The notes under the pieces: generated by a model | What the model was told of the DNA's origin: nothing | Database searches by the model: none | The model's input: only the letters and a program-made list of their open reading frames with translations | DNA from: Streptomyces sp. NRRL F-5123 | Lineage (GTDB): Bacteria; Actinomycetota; Actinomycetes; Streptomycetales; Streptomycetaceae | DNA: 64,000 nt | Assembly: GCF_000721495.1 (NCBI RefSeq) | Contig: NZ_JOHY01000043.1 | Location: 10,212-74,211 of the forward strand | Direction: 5' to 3' | In this document: positions 56,215 to 64,000 of the stretch, piece after piece | How positions within the stretch are numbered: position 1 is the stretch's first letter | Layout: the number at the start of each line of letters is the position of its first letter | Made by a program: the position numbers and the translations under genes

Positions 56215-56955
56215 TCAGACCGGTGCCGGACCTGCGCGGCTCGGGGCCTCCCGGACCGCCGCGCCCAGTTCCCGCAGCACCGCCGCCGCGATCACCGCGT
56301 GGCCGCGCGCCGAGGCGTGGACGAGGTCGGCGCTGTAGAGGTCGCGGTCGCCGGCCGCCGGGTGGCCGTACATCTCGACCACCAGCGCCCCGTGGCGCTT
56401 CGCGGTCGCGCGCACGATGCCGCCCAGGACCGCCAGGCCGTCCTCCAGCGGGCCGCCGCGCAGCTCGGGCACGGCGGCGGTGACGTTGAGCAGCGAGAAG
56501 GTGAAGACGGTGGTGCCCGGAGCGCAGAGGCCGCCGAAGAGCAGATCCATCTCGGCGGCGACCGCGTCGGGGGAGAAGCCCGGCAGCAGCAGGTCGTTGC
56601 CGCCGCAGACCACGGCCACCAGGTCGGGCGCGAAGGCGGCGGCCCGCCCGGTCTGCCCCGCCCGCACCTGGGCGGTCGTCAGCCCGCGGACCCCGAGGTT
56701 CAGATACTCCAGACCAGGCGCGGCCGAGCGCAGCGCCTCCGCGGTGCGATCGGCCCAGGACGCCGTGCGGTAGCCCGGGAGCGGATCGCCCAGGCCCTCG
56801 GCGAGGCTGTCGCCCAGCACCGCGAAGCGCCGCCAGGGCGCCCCGCGCAGCAGCGCGCCGCCCTCGCCCTCGCCGAGGCAGTGCGGGTCGGCGGCCTCAG
56901 CGGGATGGCCGCCCGCGCCGGAGGATCCGGCGTGGGGGTCGTGCGTGCGGTCCAC
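56215..56955 (-). CDS. SGNH/GDSL-family hydrolase
   Basis: A 246-residue esterase/lipase-like protein. Block I is FAVLGDSLAEGLGD (catalytic Ser), block III VVCGGNDLLL (oxyanion Gly-Asn) and block V DLVHASARGHAV (Asp-xx-His). No signal peptide; the N-terminal 40 residues are flexible. GTG 56955 follows an AAGGAGT site, and the gene begins 1 bp past the MFS stop, so the two form one transcription unit. A role in modifying what the exporter carries is only inference. Confidence 0.9.
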   Translation of the reverse strand: MDRTHDPHAGSSGAGGHPAEAADPHCLGEGEGGALLRGAPWRRFAVLGDSLAEGLGDPLPGYRTASWADRTAEALRSAAPGLEYLNLGVRGLTTAQVRAGQTGRAAAFAPDLVAVVCGGNDLLLPGFSPDAVAAEMDLLFGGLCAPGTTVFTFSLLNVTAAVPELRGGPLEDGLAVLGGIVRATAKRHGALVVEMYGHPAAGDRDLYSADLVHASARGHAVIAAAVLRELGAAVREAPSRAGPAPV

Positions 56956-56956
56956 G

Positions 56957-58417
56957 TCAGGACTCCTTCGGGAGGGTGCGGGCCATGGCCAGGCCCACCG
57001 CGGCGGCGCCCGCGGCCAGCAGCGCGCAGACGAGGAAGACGTCGCGGTAGGCCTGCGGCCCGGCCATGCCGTGTGCGGCGATCACCGACGCGGTGGCGGC
57101 GACGCCGAGCGAGCCGCCCAGCTGCCGGGCCGTCGTCGTCATGCCGACCCCGGAGGCGAACTGCTGCGGAGGCAGGGACCGGGCCGCCGCCGTCGAGAGC
57201 GCGGTCAGCGCGCCGCCGAAGGCCGCGCCGCCGACCAGGCCCATCGGCAGCCACAGGGAAAGGAAGCGGGCATCCGCCCCCAGGCCGAGATACATCCAGA
57301 CGCCGGCCGCGGCGAATGCCGCCATGGACACCGCGACCACCGCGGGCAGCTGGTGCGGCTTGGCCCGTCTGCCGACCGCGACGGCGGCGACCGCCGAGGT
57401 GAGGGCGCCGGGGGTGACGGCGAAACCGGCCTTGAGCACCGAGTAGTGCCACACCGTGGTGAGGAACAGCGGGCTGCTGAGCAGCCACGCGAAGAGCGCC
57501 GCCCCGGTGAAGGCCGCGGCGGCCGACGACACCGCGAAGGTCGGGTTGCGGAAGAGCGAGATCTCGACGGCGGGTACGCGGTGACGCGCGGACCGCAGGA
57601 GCGCGAGCGCGATCAGTGCCGCGCCGCCGGCGACGCTCGCCACGGTGGCGGTCTCGCCCCAGCCCCAGTCGCTGCCCTTGGTCAGCCCCAGCACCAGCAG
57701 CGCGATGCCCGCGGTGACGGCGGTCGTGCCCAGCGGGTCGGGCAGCTGCCGCTGCGTACCGGTCCGTTCCGGCAGGCCCCGCAGACCCGCCAGGACGAGG
57801 GCGGCTCCGACGGGGACGTTGATCAGGAAGACCGCGCGCCAGCCGAAGGCGTCGACCAGGACGCCGCCGAGCGCGGGGCCCGCCGCCGTGGCCATGGATC
57901 CGGCCGCTCCCCATGCGCCTATGGCCGCGGGGAGGCGCTGCGGCGGGGTCGTGGCGAGCAGCAGCCCGAGCGCGGCCGGGATCATGCCTGCCGCTGTGGC
58001 CCCTTGCAGGGCGCGGGCGGTGATCAGCAGCGGCAGGTTCTGCGCGACCGCGCACAGCGCGGAGGTGAGCGTGAAGCCGGTGAGCGAGGCCAGGAAGAGC
58101 TTCTTGCGGCCGAAGGCGTCGGCGATACGCCCGGCCGGGGTCAGCAGCGCCGCGAAGAGCACGGCGTAGCTGCTGACCACCCACGACAGGTCGGAGACCT
58201 TGTCCGCGGGGAAGCTCTCGGCCAGGTCGGGAAAGGCGACGTTGACGACGGTGGTGTCGAGGAACGCGATGAAGGTCGCACCGGCACTGAGCAGCAGCAC
58301 GGTGCCCGGTCTCGCCGGGGAGCTGCCGCCTGCGGGCGGCCGGGCCGCGCTTTCCGGGCCGGCGGACGTGCCGGCGGCGGGGGCGGAGGGACTTGAGGAA
58401 CCGGCTGGAGGAGACAT
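56957..58417 (-). CDS. DHA2-type MFS drug exporter (14-helix)
   Basis: A 486-residue transporter. Signature FIAFLDTTVVNVAFPDLAES in helix 1, LLTPAGRIADAFGRKKLFLA (motif A) and ARALQGATAAGMIPAALGLL (motif C region), with about 14 hydrophobic segments. ATG 58417 is preceded by AAGGAAGG and the in-frame upstream ATG has no support. The divergent TetR gene at 58589 and paired operators at 58444-58481 imply repression of this gene. Confidence 0.93.
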   Translation of the reverse strand: MSPPAGSSSPSAPAAGTSAGPESAARPPAGGSSPARPGTVLLLSAGATFIAFLDTTVVNVAFPDLAESFPADKVSDLSWVVSSYAVLFAALLTPAGRIADAFGRKKLFLASLTGFTLTSALCAVAQNLPLLITARALQGATAAGMIPAALGLLLATTPPQRLPAAIGAWGAAGSMATAAGPALGGVLVDAFGWRAVFLINVPVGAALVLAGLRGLPERTGTQRQLPDPLGTTAVTAGIALLVLGLTKGSDWGWGETATVASVAGGAALIALALLRSARHRVPAVEISLFRNPTFAVSSAAAAFTGAALFAWLLSSPLFLTTVWHYSVLKAGFAVTPGALTSAVAAVAVGRRAKPHQLPAVVAVSMAAFAAAGVWMYLGLGADARFLSLWLPMGLVGGAAFGGALTALSTAAARSLPPQQFASGVGMTTTARQLGGSLGVAATASVIAAHGMAGPQAYRDVFLVCALLAAGAAAVGLAMARTLPKES

Positions 58418-58443
58418 GGCCTTCCTTGGGCTCGGCAAAGAAA

Positions 58444-58481
58444 CATACCTGCGGTACGCAACATACATACCGTAGGTATGT
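58444..58481. promoter_or_regulatory. twin TetR operators between exporter and TetR gene
   Basis: Perfect 7-bp-arm palindrome ACATACC-GTA-GGTATGT at 58465-58481, and a second, degenerate one CATACC-TGC-GGTACG at 58444-58458. The two are 22 bp apart centre to centre, two helical turns. The 27 bp from 58444 to the exporter ATG would make the site overlap its promoter. The centres have the size and AT-rich ends typical of TetR-family operators. Confidence 0.75.
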
Positions 58482-58588
58482 GACTGTCAAGCGGTGCCGT
58501 TGGCTAGGGTGGGAGCACGGATCCGACACGGACGGGGGCGGCGCCGCGCCGACACGCGCGGCAAGGCGGGCAGGACAGGAGGACGGCC

Positions 58589-59227
58589 GTGACGACAGCG
58601 CGTACGGCGACCGGACACGGCGCGGGGCAGCCCCGGGCGCGCCCGACGCAGCAGGAGCGCTCGGACGCGACGGTCGAGGACCTGCTGGCCGCCGCTCGCG
58701 CCCTCTTCGCGACGGCCGGATACGCCACCACCTCCCTGGACGCGGTCTGCGAGCGCGCCGGAGTGACCAAAGGCGCCCTCTACCACCATTTCTCGGGCAA
58801 GAAGCAGCTCTTCGCGGCCGTCTACGCCCGCGAGCAGGAACGCCTCAACGAGCGGATCACCGCCGCCTACCGCACCGTCACCGACCCGTGGGGTGCCGTC
58901 CTCGAAGGCTGCCGCGCCTACCTGGAGGCGTCGCTCGACCCCGGCGTGCAGCGCATCACGCTCCTCGACGCGCCCGGCGCCCTCGGCTGGGAGGCGATGC
59001 GCGACCTCGACGACAACTGCCGCGAGCTGACCCGCAGGGGAGTCGCCCGCGCCATCCGCAAGGGGGCGCTCCCCGACCGCCCGGCAGACCCGCTGACCTC
59101 GCTGCTCTACGGCGGCCTGAGCGAGAGCGCGATGGCCATCGCCCGCGCCGGCGACCCGCGGGCCGCGCTGGACGACGCGCTCACCGACCTGCGCCGGCTC
59201 TTCGACGCCCTCGCCGCCGGGAGCTGA
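58589..59227 (+). CDS. TetR-family transcriptional regulator
   Basis: A 212-residue repressor. The HTH spans residues 24-75 (DLLAAARALFATAGYATTSL, DAVCERAGVTKGALYHHFSG). The C-terminal domain includes RITLLDAPGALGWEAMRDLD. GTG 58589 follows AGGAGG by 6 bp. Divergent from the DHA2 exporter, and expected to bind the palindromes at 58444-58481. Confidence 0.93.
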   Translation: MTTARTATGHGAGQPRARPTQQERSDATVEDLLAAARALFATAGYATTSLDAVCERAGVTKGALYHHFSGKKQLFAAVYAREQERLNERITAAYRTVTDPWGAVLEGCRAYLEASLDPGVQRITLLDAPGALGWEAMRDLDDNCRELTRRGVARAIRKGALPDRPADPLTSLLYGGLSESAMAIARAGDPRAALDDALTDLRRLFDALAAGS

Positions 59228-59231
59228 CCGG

Positions 59232-59849
59232 ATGGCGGGCGACGGCGGCCAACCGGGCGCGGACAGCAGCCTCCTGCGCCGCACGCCCGTCCAGCAGCGC
59301 AGCACCGAACGGCTGGAGCGCATCCTCGACGCCTGCGCGCGGCTGCTCGACGAGGGCGGCTACGAACGGCTCAGCACCAGGGCCGTCGCCGCCCGCGCCG
59401 GGGTGCCGATCGGCTCGGTCTACCGCTTCTTCGCCGACAAGCGCGCGATGGCCGACGCCCTCGCGCACCGCAACCTCGACGAGTTCCTGGCCAGGACCGC
59501 CGCCCGGCTCGACGCGCCCGGCGCCGCGAGCGGCTGGCGCTCCGCCGTCGAGGTGCTGGTCGACGAGTACACCGCCATGAAGCGCACCGCCCCCGGCTTC
59601 GCGCTGCTGGACTTCGGGGTGCCCGGCGAGACCAACCACGACCTCGCCGAGCGGTTGCCCGCGCTGCTCGGCGACCGCCTCACCACCGACCCCGCCGACC
59701 CGCGGCTGCGCATGGCGCTGACGGTCGCCGTCGAGGCCGCGGACGCCGCGCTGCAACTGGCCTTCCGCACCGACCCGGCGGGCGATCCGCAGCTCGTCGC
59801 CGAGACCAAGGCGCTGCTGCTCGCCTACCTCGCGACGGTCCTGGACTGA
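59232..59849 (+). CDS. second TetR-family transcriptional regulator
   Basis: A 205-residue protein starting 5 bp after the first TetR gene. HTH at residues 18-65 (RLERILDACARLLDEGGYER, STRAVAARAGVPIGSVYRFF). The two regulators share only the fold, so this is not a recent duplication. Coupled transcription suggests a cascade or heteromeric control; its own target is unknown. Confidence 0.92.
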   Translation: MAGDGGQPGADSSLLRRTPVQQRSTERLERILDACARLLDEGGYERLSTRAVAARAGVPIGSVYRFFADKRAMADALAHRNLDEFLARTAARLDAPGAASGWRSAVEVLVDEYTAMKRTAPGFALLDFGVPGETNHDLAERLPALLGDRLTTDPADPRLRMALTVAVEAADAALQLAFRTDPAGDPQLVAETKALLLAYLATVLD

Positions 59850-59954
59850 CCGCGGCGACGGGCCGCGCCCCGCGGGACGGTGCCGTTGTCAGTACCGCTG
59901 GGTAGTGTCGAGGACGACACTCGCCGACGTCGCCGAGGAGAGGAAGGGGCACCG

Positions 59955-62192
59955 ATGACCCGGACCGCCCTGCGCATCTGCCCGCTCTGCGAGGCCACCT
60001 GCGGCCTCGTCCTGACCGTCGACGGGGGACGGGTCACGCACGCCCGCGGCGACCGCGAGGACGTCTTCAGCGCCGGGTTCGTCTGCCCCAAGGGCGCCTC
60101 CTTCGGCGCGCTGGACGCCGACCCCGACCGGCTCACCCGCCCGCTGATCCGCCGCGACGGCGTGCTGGAACCGGCCACCTGGGCCGAGGCCTTCGCGGCG
60201 GTCGCGGTCGGCATCGGCGGCGTCAGCGGCCCGTACGGCGGTGAGGCGGTCGGCGTCGTCCTGGGCAACCCCAACGTCCACACGATGGCCGGGGGCCTCT
60301 ACCCGGGGCAACTGGTGGCCGCGCTGCGCACCCGCTCCGTCTTCACCGCCAGCACGCTCGACCAGATGCCCAAACACGTGAGCTGCGGCTACCTCTTCGG
60401 CGACCCCGACGCCATCCCGGTGCCGGACCTGGACCGCACCGGCCACCTGCTGCTGATCGGCGCCAACCCGCTGGTCTCCAACGGCAGCCTGGCCACCGCC
60501 GCCGACTTCCCCGGCAAGCTCCGGGCGCTGCGGCGGCGCGGCGGGCGGCTCACCGTGATCGACCCGCACCGCACCAGGACCGCCCGGGTCGCCGACCGGC
60601 ACATCGCCCCGCGGCCGGGCACGGACGCCGCGCTGCTGCTCGCCATGGTCCAGGTGATCCTCGCCGAAGGGCTCGCCGACCCCGGCGACCTGACGCCGTA
60701 TCTGTCCGGCCTGGACGAACTGCGTGCCCTTGCCGCGGATTTCCCGCCCGAGGCCGTCGCCGCCTACTGCGACGTGCCCGCCGCCGACATCCGCGGCCTC
60801 GCCCGGGAGCTGGCCGCGGCGGAGAAGGCCGCCGTGTACGGGCGGCTCGGCAGTACCGCCGTCGAATTCGGCACCCTCACCAGCTGGCTGGTGGACGTGC
60901 TCAACATCCTGACCGGCAATCTGGACCGGCCCGGCGGTGCGATGTTCCCGCTGTCGGCGACCGCACGGGCGCCCCGGCCGCCGCAGCCCGGCAAGGGCTT
61001 CAGGACCGGCCGCTGGCACAGCCGGGTCGCCGGCCACCCGGAGACCAAGGGCGAGCTGCCTGCCGTGGCCCTGGCCGAGGAGATCGACACGCCGGGGGAG
61101 GGGCGGCTGCGCGCCCTGGTCGTCGTCGCCGCCAACCCCGTGCTCTCCGCGCCCGACGGGCTGCGCCTCGACCGGGCCCTGGCCGGCCTGGACTTCATGG
61201 TCAGCGTCGACCCGTATCTCAACGAGACCTCGCGGCACGCCGACGTCGTCCTGCCGCCCCCGCCGCCCGCGCAGAGCGCGCACTACGACTTCGCCTTCAG
61301 CACGCTCGCGGTGCGCAACACCGTCCGCTACAGCCCGCCCGCGGTGCCGCTCGCCGAAGGCGCCATGGACGAGCCCGAGATCCTGGCCCGGCTGATCCTC
61401 GCCGTCCTCGGAGAGGGCGGGCCGGACGCCGACCCCGCCGCCGTGGACGCCCAGGCGGTCGCCCGCCGCCTCGGAGCCGAGACCGCCGACCCGCAATCGC
61501 CGGTGCACGGCCGTGAGACGGCCGAACTGGCCGCGCAACTGGCGGGACGCACCGGATACGAGCGGCGGCTCGACATGATGCTGCGGCTCGGCCCCTACGG
61601 CGACGGCTTCGGCGCGGCACCGGAAGGGCTGACCCTCGCCCGGGTCCTGGAGCGCCCGCACGGCATCGACCTCGGGGCGCTGCGCCCCCGGCTGCCCCAG
61701 GTGCTCCGCACCGCCTCCGGCACCCTGGAGCTGGTGGCGCCGCCGTTGGCTGCCGACGTGCCGCGGCTGCGCGACGCCGTGGCACACGGCGGAGACGCGG
61801 GGAACCTGGTGCTCATCGGGCGCCGCCACCTGCGGTCCAACAACAGCTGGATGCACAATGTGCCGGTTCTGACCGGCGGCAGCAACCGCTGCACCGCGCA
61901 GCTGCACCCCGACGACGCCGCCCGGCTCGGCCTCGCCGACGGCGCGCCGGCCAGGATCAAGGGCGACGGCGGCGAGATCACCGTCCAGGTCGAGATCACC
62001 GACACCCTGCGCCCCGGCGTGCTGAGCCTGCCGCACGGCTGGGGCCACGACCGCACCGGCACCCGGCTGTCGGCCGCCTCCCGCACCCCGGGGGCGAACG
62101 TCAACCAGCTCCTCGACGGCACCCGCCTCGACCCGCTCTCCGGCACCGCGGTGCTCAACGGCTTCCCGATACGCGTGGAGGCGGCGGACTGA
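59955..62192 (+). CDS. molybdopterin oxidoreductase, formate dehydrogenase/BisC-like
   Basis: A 745-residue protein with a [4Fe-4S] site C9-X2-C12-X3-C16-X27-C44 (CPLCEATCG, FVCPKG), the MGD-binding domain (LLLIGANPLVSNGSLATAAD, VIDPHRTRTARVADRHI) and a C-terminal molydopterin-binding barrel (NSWMHNVPVLTGGSNRCTAQ, LSLPHGWGHDRTG). No twin-arginine signal is present, so it is cytoplasmic. No electron-transfer, accessory (FdhD) or membrane-anchor gene is adjacent. Substrate unknown. GAGGAGAGGAAGG precedes the ATG. Confidence 0.88.
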   Translation: MTRTALRICPLCEATCGLVLTVDGGRVTHARGDREDVFSAGFVCPKGASFGALDADPDRLTRPLIRRDGVLEPATWAEAFAAVAVGIGGVSGPYGGEAVGVVLGNPNVHTMAGGLYPGQLVAALRTRSVFTASTLDQMPKHVSCGYLFGDPDAIPVPDLDRTGHLLLIGANPLVSNGSLATAADFPGKLRALRRRGGRLTVIDPHRTRTARVADRHIAPRPGTDAALLLAMVQVILAEGLADPGDLTPYLSGLDELRALAADFPPEAVAAYCDVPAADIRGLARELAAAEKAAVYGRLGSTAVEFGTLTSWLVDVLNILTGNLDRPGGAMFPLSATARAPRPPQPGKGFRTGRWHSRVAGHPETKGELPAVALAEEIDTPGEGRLRALVVVAANPVLSAPDGLRLDRALAGLDFMVSVDPYLNETSRHADVVLPPPPPAQSAHYDFAFSTLAVRNTVRYSPPAVPLAEGAMDEPEILARLILAVLGEGGPDADPAAVDAQAVARRLGAETADPQSPVHGRETAELAAQLAGRTGYERRLDMMLRLGPYGDGFGAAPEGLTLARVLERPHGIDLGALRPRLPQVLRTASGTLELVAPPLAADVPRLRDAVAHGGDAGNLVLIGRRHLRSNNSWMHNVPVLTGGSNRCTAQLHPDDAARLGLADGAPARIKGDGGEITVQVEITDTLRPGVLSLPHGWGHDRTGTRLSAASRTPGANVNQLLDGTRLDPLSGTAVLNGFPIRVEAAD

Positions 62193-62281
62193 CCCCGTCC
62201 ACCGCCTCCGTGGCAGGCGGTGCGGGCGTACGCCCCCGGGCGCGCCGGGTGTGCCGGACAGGACGAGCGCAGGCAGGCCCT

Positions 62282-62316
62282 GGCACCGTAAAACTATCGG
62301 CGCTAGTTTGGGTGCC
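62282..62316. promoter_or_regulatory. composite inverted repeat upstream of the aldehyde dehydrogenase
   Basis: Outer arms GGCACC (62282-62287) / GGTGCC (62311-62316) and inner arms AAACTA (62291-62296) / TAGTTT (62304-62309) with a 7-nt centre TCGGCGC. It sits 34 bp before the ATG in a 157-bp gap. The AT-rich inner arms fit a TetR- or AraC-type operator, possibly for one of the TetR genes upstream. Confidence 0.5.
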
Positions 62317-62349
62317 GGACGCAAGCACTCGGAAGGCGGCAGGTGGAGC

Positions 62350-63855
62350 ATGGCTGACGGCGGGCGGACCGACGGCGTGGCGGACGGGGCAGGCGCGAGC
62401 CGCCCGGCGCAGGGCGGGGCGGACGGCGGGAGCGAACGGGCCCCCGCAGGGGTTTTCCCCGGGCGGGAGGCGGTGTTCGTCGCCGGCGAGTGGCGGCCCG
62501 CCGCAGGCGAGGGGCTCATCGAGGTGCTCGACCCGGCCACCGAGCAGGTCATCGGCCGTGTCCCGGCAGGTGACGGGCAGGATGTGGAGACCGCCGTACG
62601 GGCTGCCCGCGCCGCGCTCCCCGGCTGGGCCGCCACCCCGCCCGCCGGGCGGGCGGCCGTCCTCGCCGCCGCCCGCGACCTGCTGGCCGCGCGCAGGGAG
62701 GAGATCGCCGCGACCGTCTCCGCCGAACTCGGCGCGCCGCCCGCCTTCGCCGCAGCCGTGCACGCCGACCTGCCCACCGCCGTGATGGCCGGATACGCCG
62801 AACTGGCAGCCACCCGCCCCTTCGAGGAGCGCATCGGCAATTCCCGGGTGCTGCACGAGCCGGTCGGCGTCGTGGGCGCGATCACCCCGTGGAATTACCC
62901 GCTGCACCAGATCGTCGCCAAGGTCGCCCCCGCGCTCGCCGCGGGCTGCACGGTGGTGCTCAAGCCCGCCGAGGACACCCCGCTCGTGGCGCAGCTCTTC
63001 GCGGAGATCCTGGCCGCGGCCGGGCTGCCCGCCGGGGCGTTCAACCTGATCACCGGCCTCGGACCGGTCGCGGGCCAGGCGCTCGCCGAGCACCCGGACG
63101 TCGACCTGGTGTCCTTCACCGGCTCCACCGCCGTCGGGCGGCAGATCGGCGCCGCGGCCGGATCCGCCGTCAAGCGCGTCGCACTCGAACTCGGCGGCAA
63201 GTCCGCCAACGTCATCCTGCCCGGCGCCGATCTGGCCAGGGCCGTCAACGTCGGCCTGGCCAACGTCTTCGCCAACTCCGGCCAGACGTGCAGCGCCTGG
63301 ACGCGCATGCTGGTCGACGCCGAGCGCTACGACGAGGCCGTGGCGATCGCCGCGGCCGCCACCGCCAAGTACGTACCGGGCGAGCGCCTCGGCCCCGTCG
63401 TCAACGCCAAGCAGCGCGAACGCGTCCGCGGCTACATCCGGCGCGGCGTCGAGGAGGGCGCCCGCGTCGTGGCGGGCGGCCCAGAAGCGCCGGACGGCCT
63501 GGAGCGCGGCTACTACGTCCGGCCCACCGTCTTCGCGGACGTCGCGCCGGACATGGCGATCGCGCAGGAGGAGATCTTCGGCCCGGTCGTCGTCCTGATC
63601 CGCTACGAGGACGAGGAGGACGCGCTGCGCATCGCCAACGGCACGGTCTACGGCCTCGCCGGGGCCGTATGGGGCGCGGACGAGGACGCCGCGGTCGCCT
63701 TCGCCCGCCGCATGGACACCGGCCAGGTCGACATCAACGGCGGCCGGTTCAACCCGCAGGCCCCCTTCGGCGGCTACAAGCAGTCCGGGGTGGGCCGCGA
63801 ACTGGGGCCGCACGGCCTCGCCGAATACCTCCAGACCAAGTCGCTCCAGTTCTGA
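62350..63855 (+). CDS. aldehyde dehydrogenase family protein
   Basis: A 501-residue NAD(P)-dependent dehydrogenase. The N-terminal 40 residues are Gly/Ala-rich. Catalytic elements are TPWNYPLHQIVAKVAPALAA (substrate/NAD), FTGSTAVGRQIG (NAD), ELGGKSANVIL (catalytic Glu) and GQTCSAWTRM (catalytic Cys). End PFGGYKQSGVGRELGPHGLA is the family signature. Substrate not readable; broad aliphatic aldehydes are typical. ATG 62350 follows AGGTGGAG. The final 145 bp of the window (63856-64000) hold no gene; a 12-bp palindrome TGTGTCGACACA lies at 63916-63927. Confidence 0.94.
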   Translation: MADGGRTDGVADGAGASRPAQGGADGGSERAPAGVFPGREAVFVAGEWRPAAGEGLIEVLDPATEQVIGRVPAGDGQDVETAVRAARAALPGWAATPPAGRAAVLAAARDLLAARREEIAATVSAELGAPPAFAAAVHADLPTAVMAGYAELAATRPFEERIGNSRVLHEPVGVVGAITPWNYPLHQIVAKVAPALAAGCTVVLKPAEDTPLVAQLFAEILAAAGLPAGAFNLITGLGPVAGQALAEHPDVDLVSFTGSTAVGRQIGAAAGSAVKRVALELGGKSANVILPGADLARAVNVGLANVFANSGQTCSAWTRMLVDAERYDEAVAIAAAATAKYVPGERLGPVVNAKQRERVRGYIRRGVEEGARVVAGGPEAPDGLERGYYVRPTVFADVAPDMAIAQEEIFGPVVVLIRYEDEEDALRIANGTVYGLAGAVWGADEDAAVAFARRMDTGQVDINGGRFNPQAPFGGYKQSGVGRELGPHGLAEYLQTKSLQF

Positions 63856-64000
63856 CGCCTGCCGAGCCGTCCCCGTACCGGTCGGCGGCCCGGCCCGTAC
63901 GCACCGAGGTGATCCTGTGTCGACACATCGACAAGCCGTCACCCGCGGCAGGCACCGGGCCGCCGCCCGGCACCAGTAGGCTCACCGCCCGCCCGCCCGC

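Overview
The window is a stretch of actinobacterial chromosome with extremely high GC content, GTG/ATG starts, many ATGA/GTGA stop-start overlaps and long antisense open frames. The gene order (tlyA-nadK-recN, then pyrG, NUDIX, alanine dehydrogenase, a ParA homologue, scpA-scpB-rluB, prephenate dehydrogenase, cmk-plsC-der, a SepF homologue, dnaE2) is that of the Streptomyces core chromosome. I infer Streptomyces or a close relative in the Streptomycetaceae. No rRNA, tRNA, prophage, CRISPR array or large biosynthetic cluster was seen.

Region by region. 1-6.6 kb: a siderophore-type ABC ATPase, an SCP2-like protein, then a probable co-directional operon of a Lys/Ala-rich histone-H1-like protein, a small repeat protein, TlyA, NAD kinase and RecN. 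6.6-13.8 kb: glycosyltransferase, GH15 hydrolase, CTP synthase and NUDIX hydrolase. The gaps here hold palindromic and tandem GC-rich repeats. 13.8-28.2 kb: a TPR/NTPase protein, alanine dehydrogenase, ParA plus a small ribbon-helix-helix-like partner, ScpA, ScpB, RluB, a nucleotidyltransferase, TyrA, Cmk, PlsC and Der. This is a growth and chromosome-maintenance block. 28.2-38.5 kb: small hypotheticals, a resuscitation-promoting-factor/LysM protein, an I78-like inhibitor, PAP2 phosphatase, acyl-CoA dehydrogenase, MMPL transporter, SepF-like protein and a DUF5685-like protein with a remarkable poly-cysteine tail. 38.5-45.2 kb: an orphan cysteine-type leader peptide, two LLM flavin oxidoreductases (the second strongly shortened), a secreted S1 protease, a WYL regulator and a divergent ArsR/MFS pair. 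45.2-50.3 kb: a LexA-box-preceded mutagenesis pair, dnaE2 plus an ImuB-like Y-family protein. 50.3-64 kb: GntR regulator, a MITE that supplies the C-terminus of an AAA ATPase gene, a stand-alone type ISP restriction specificity-like protein, GntR-hmgA (homogentisate degradation), SGNH hydrolase plus MFS exporter divergent from two TetR genes, a molybdopterin oxidoreductase and an aldehyde dehydrogenase.

Most genes are ordinary core genes. The less explained parts are: the MITE-derived protein end at 50816-50885; the leader peptide at 38587-38664 with no sulfur gene downstream; the Cys-rich tail of the 37131-38450 product; the 58-bp tandem array and repeat clusters in three gaps; the stand-alone LlaBIII-type specificity protein; and several strong palindromes that look like operators or terminators (upstream of hmgA, of the DHA2 exporter, of the aldehyde dehydrogenase, and between sepF and the DUF5685 gene).

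Start codons were chosen from visible ribosome binding sites, stop-start overlaps and family alignments from memory. Family names rest on motifs read directly in the translations; no database search was possible.
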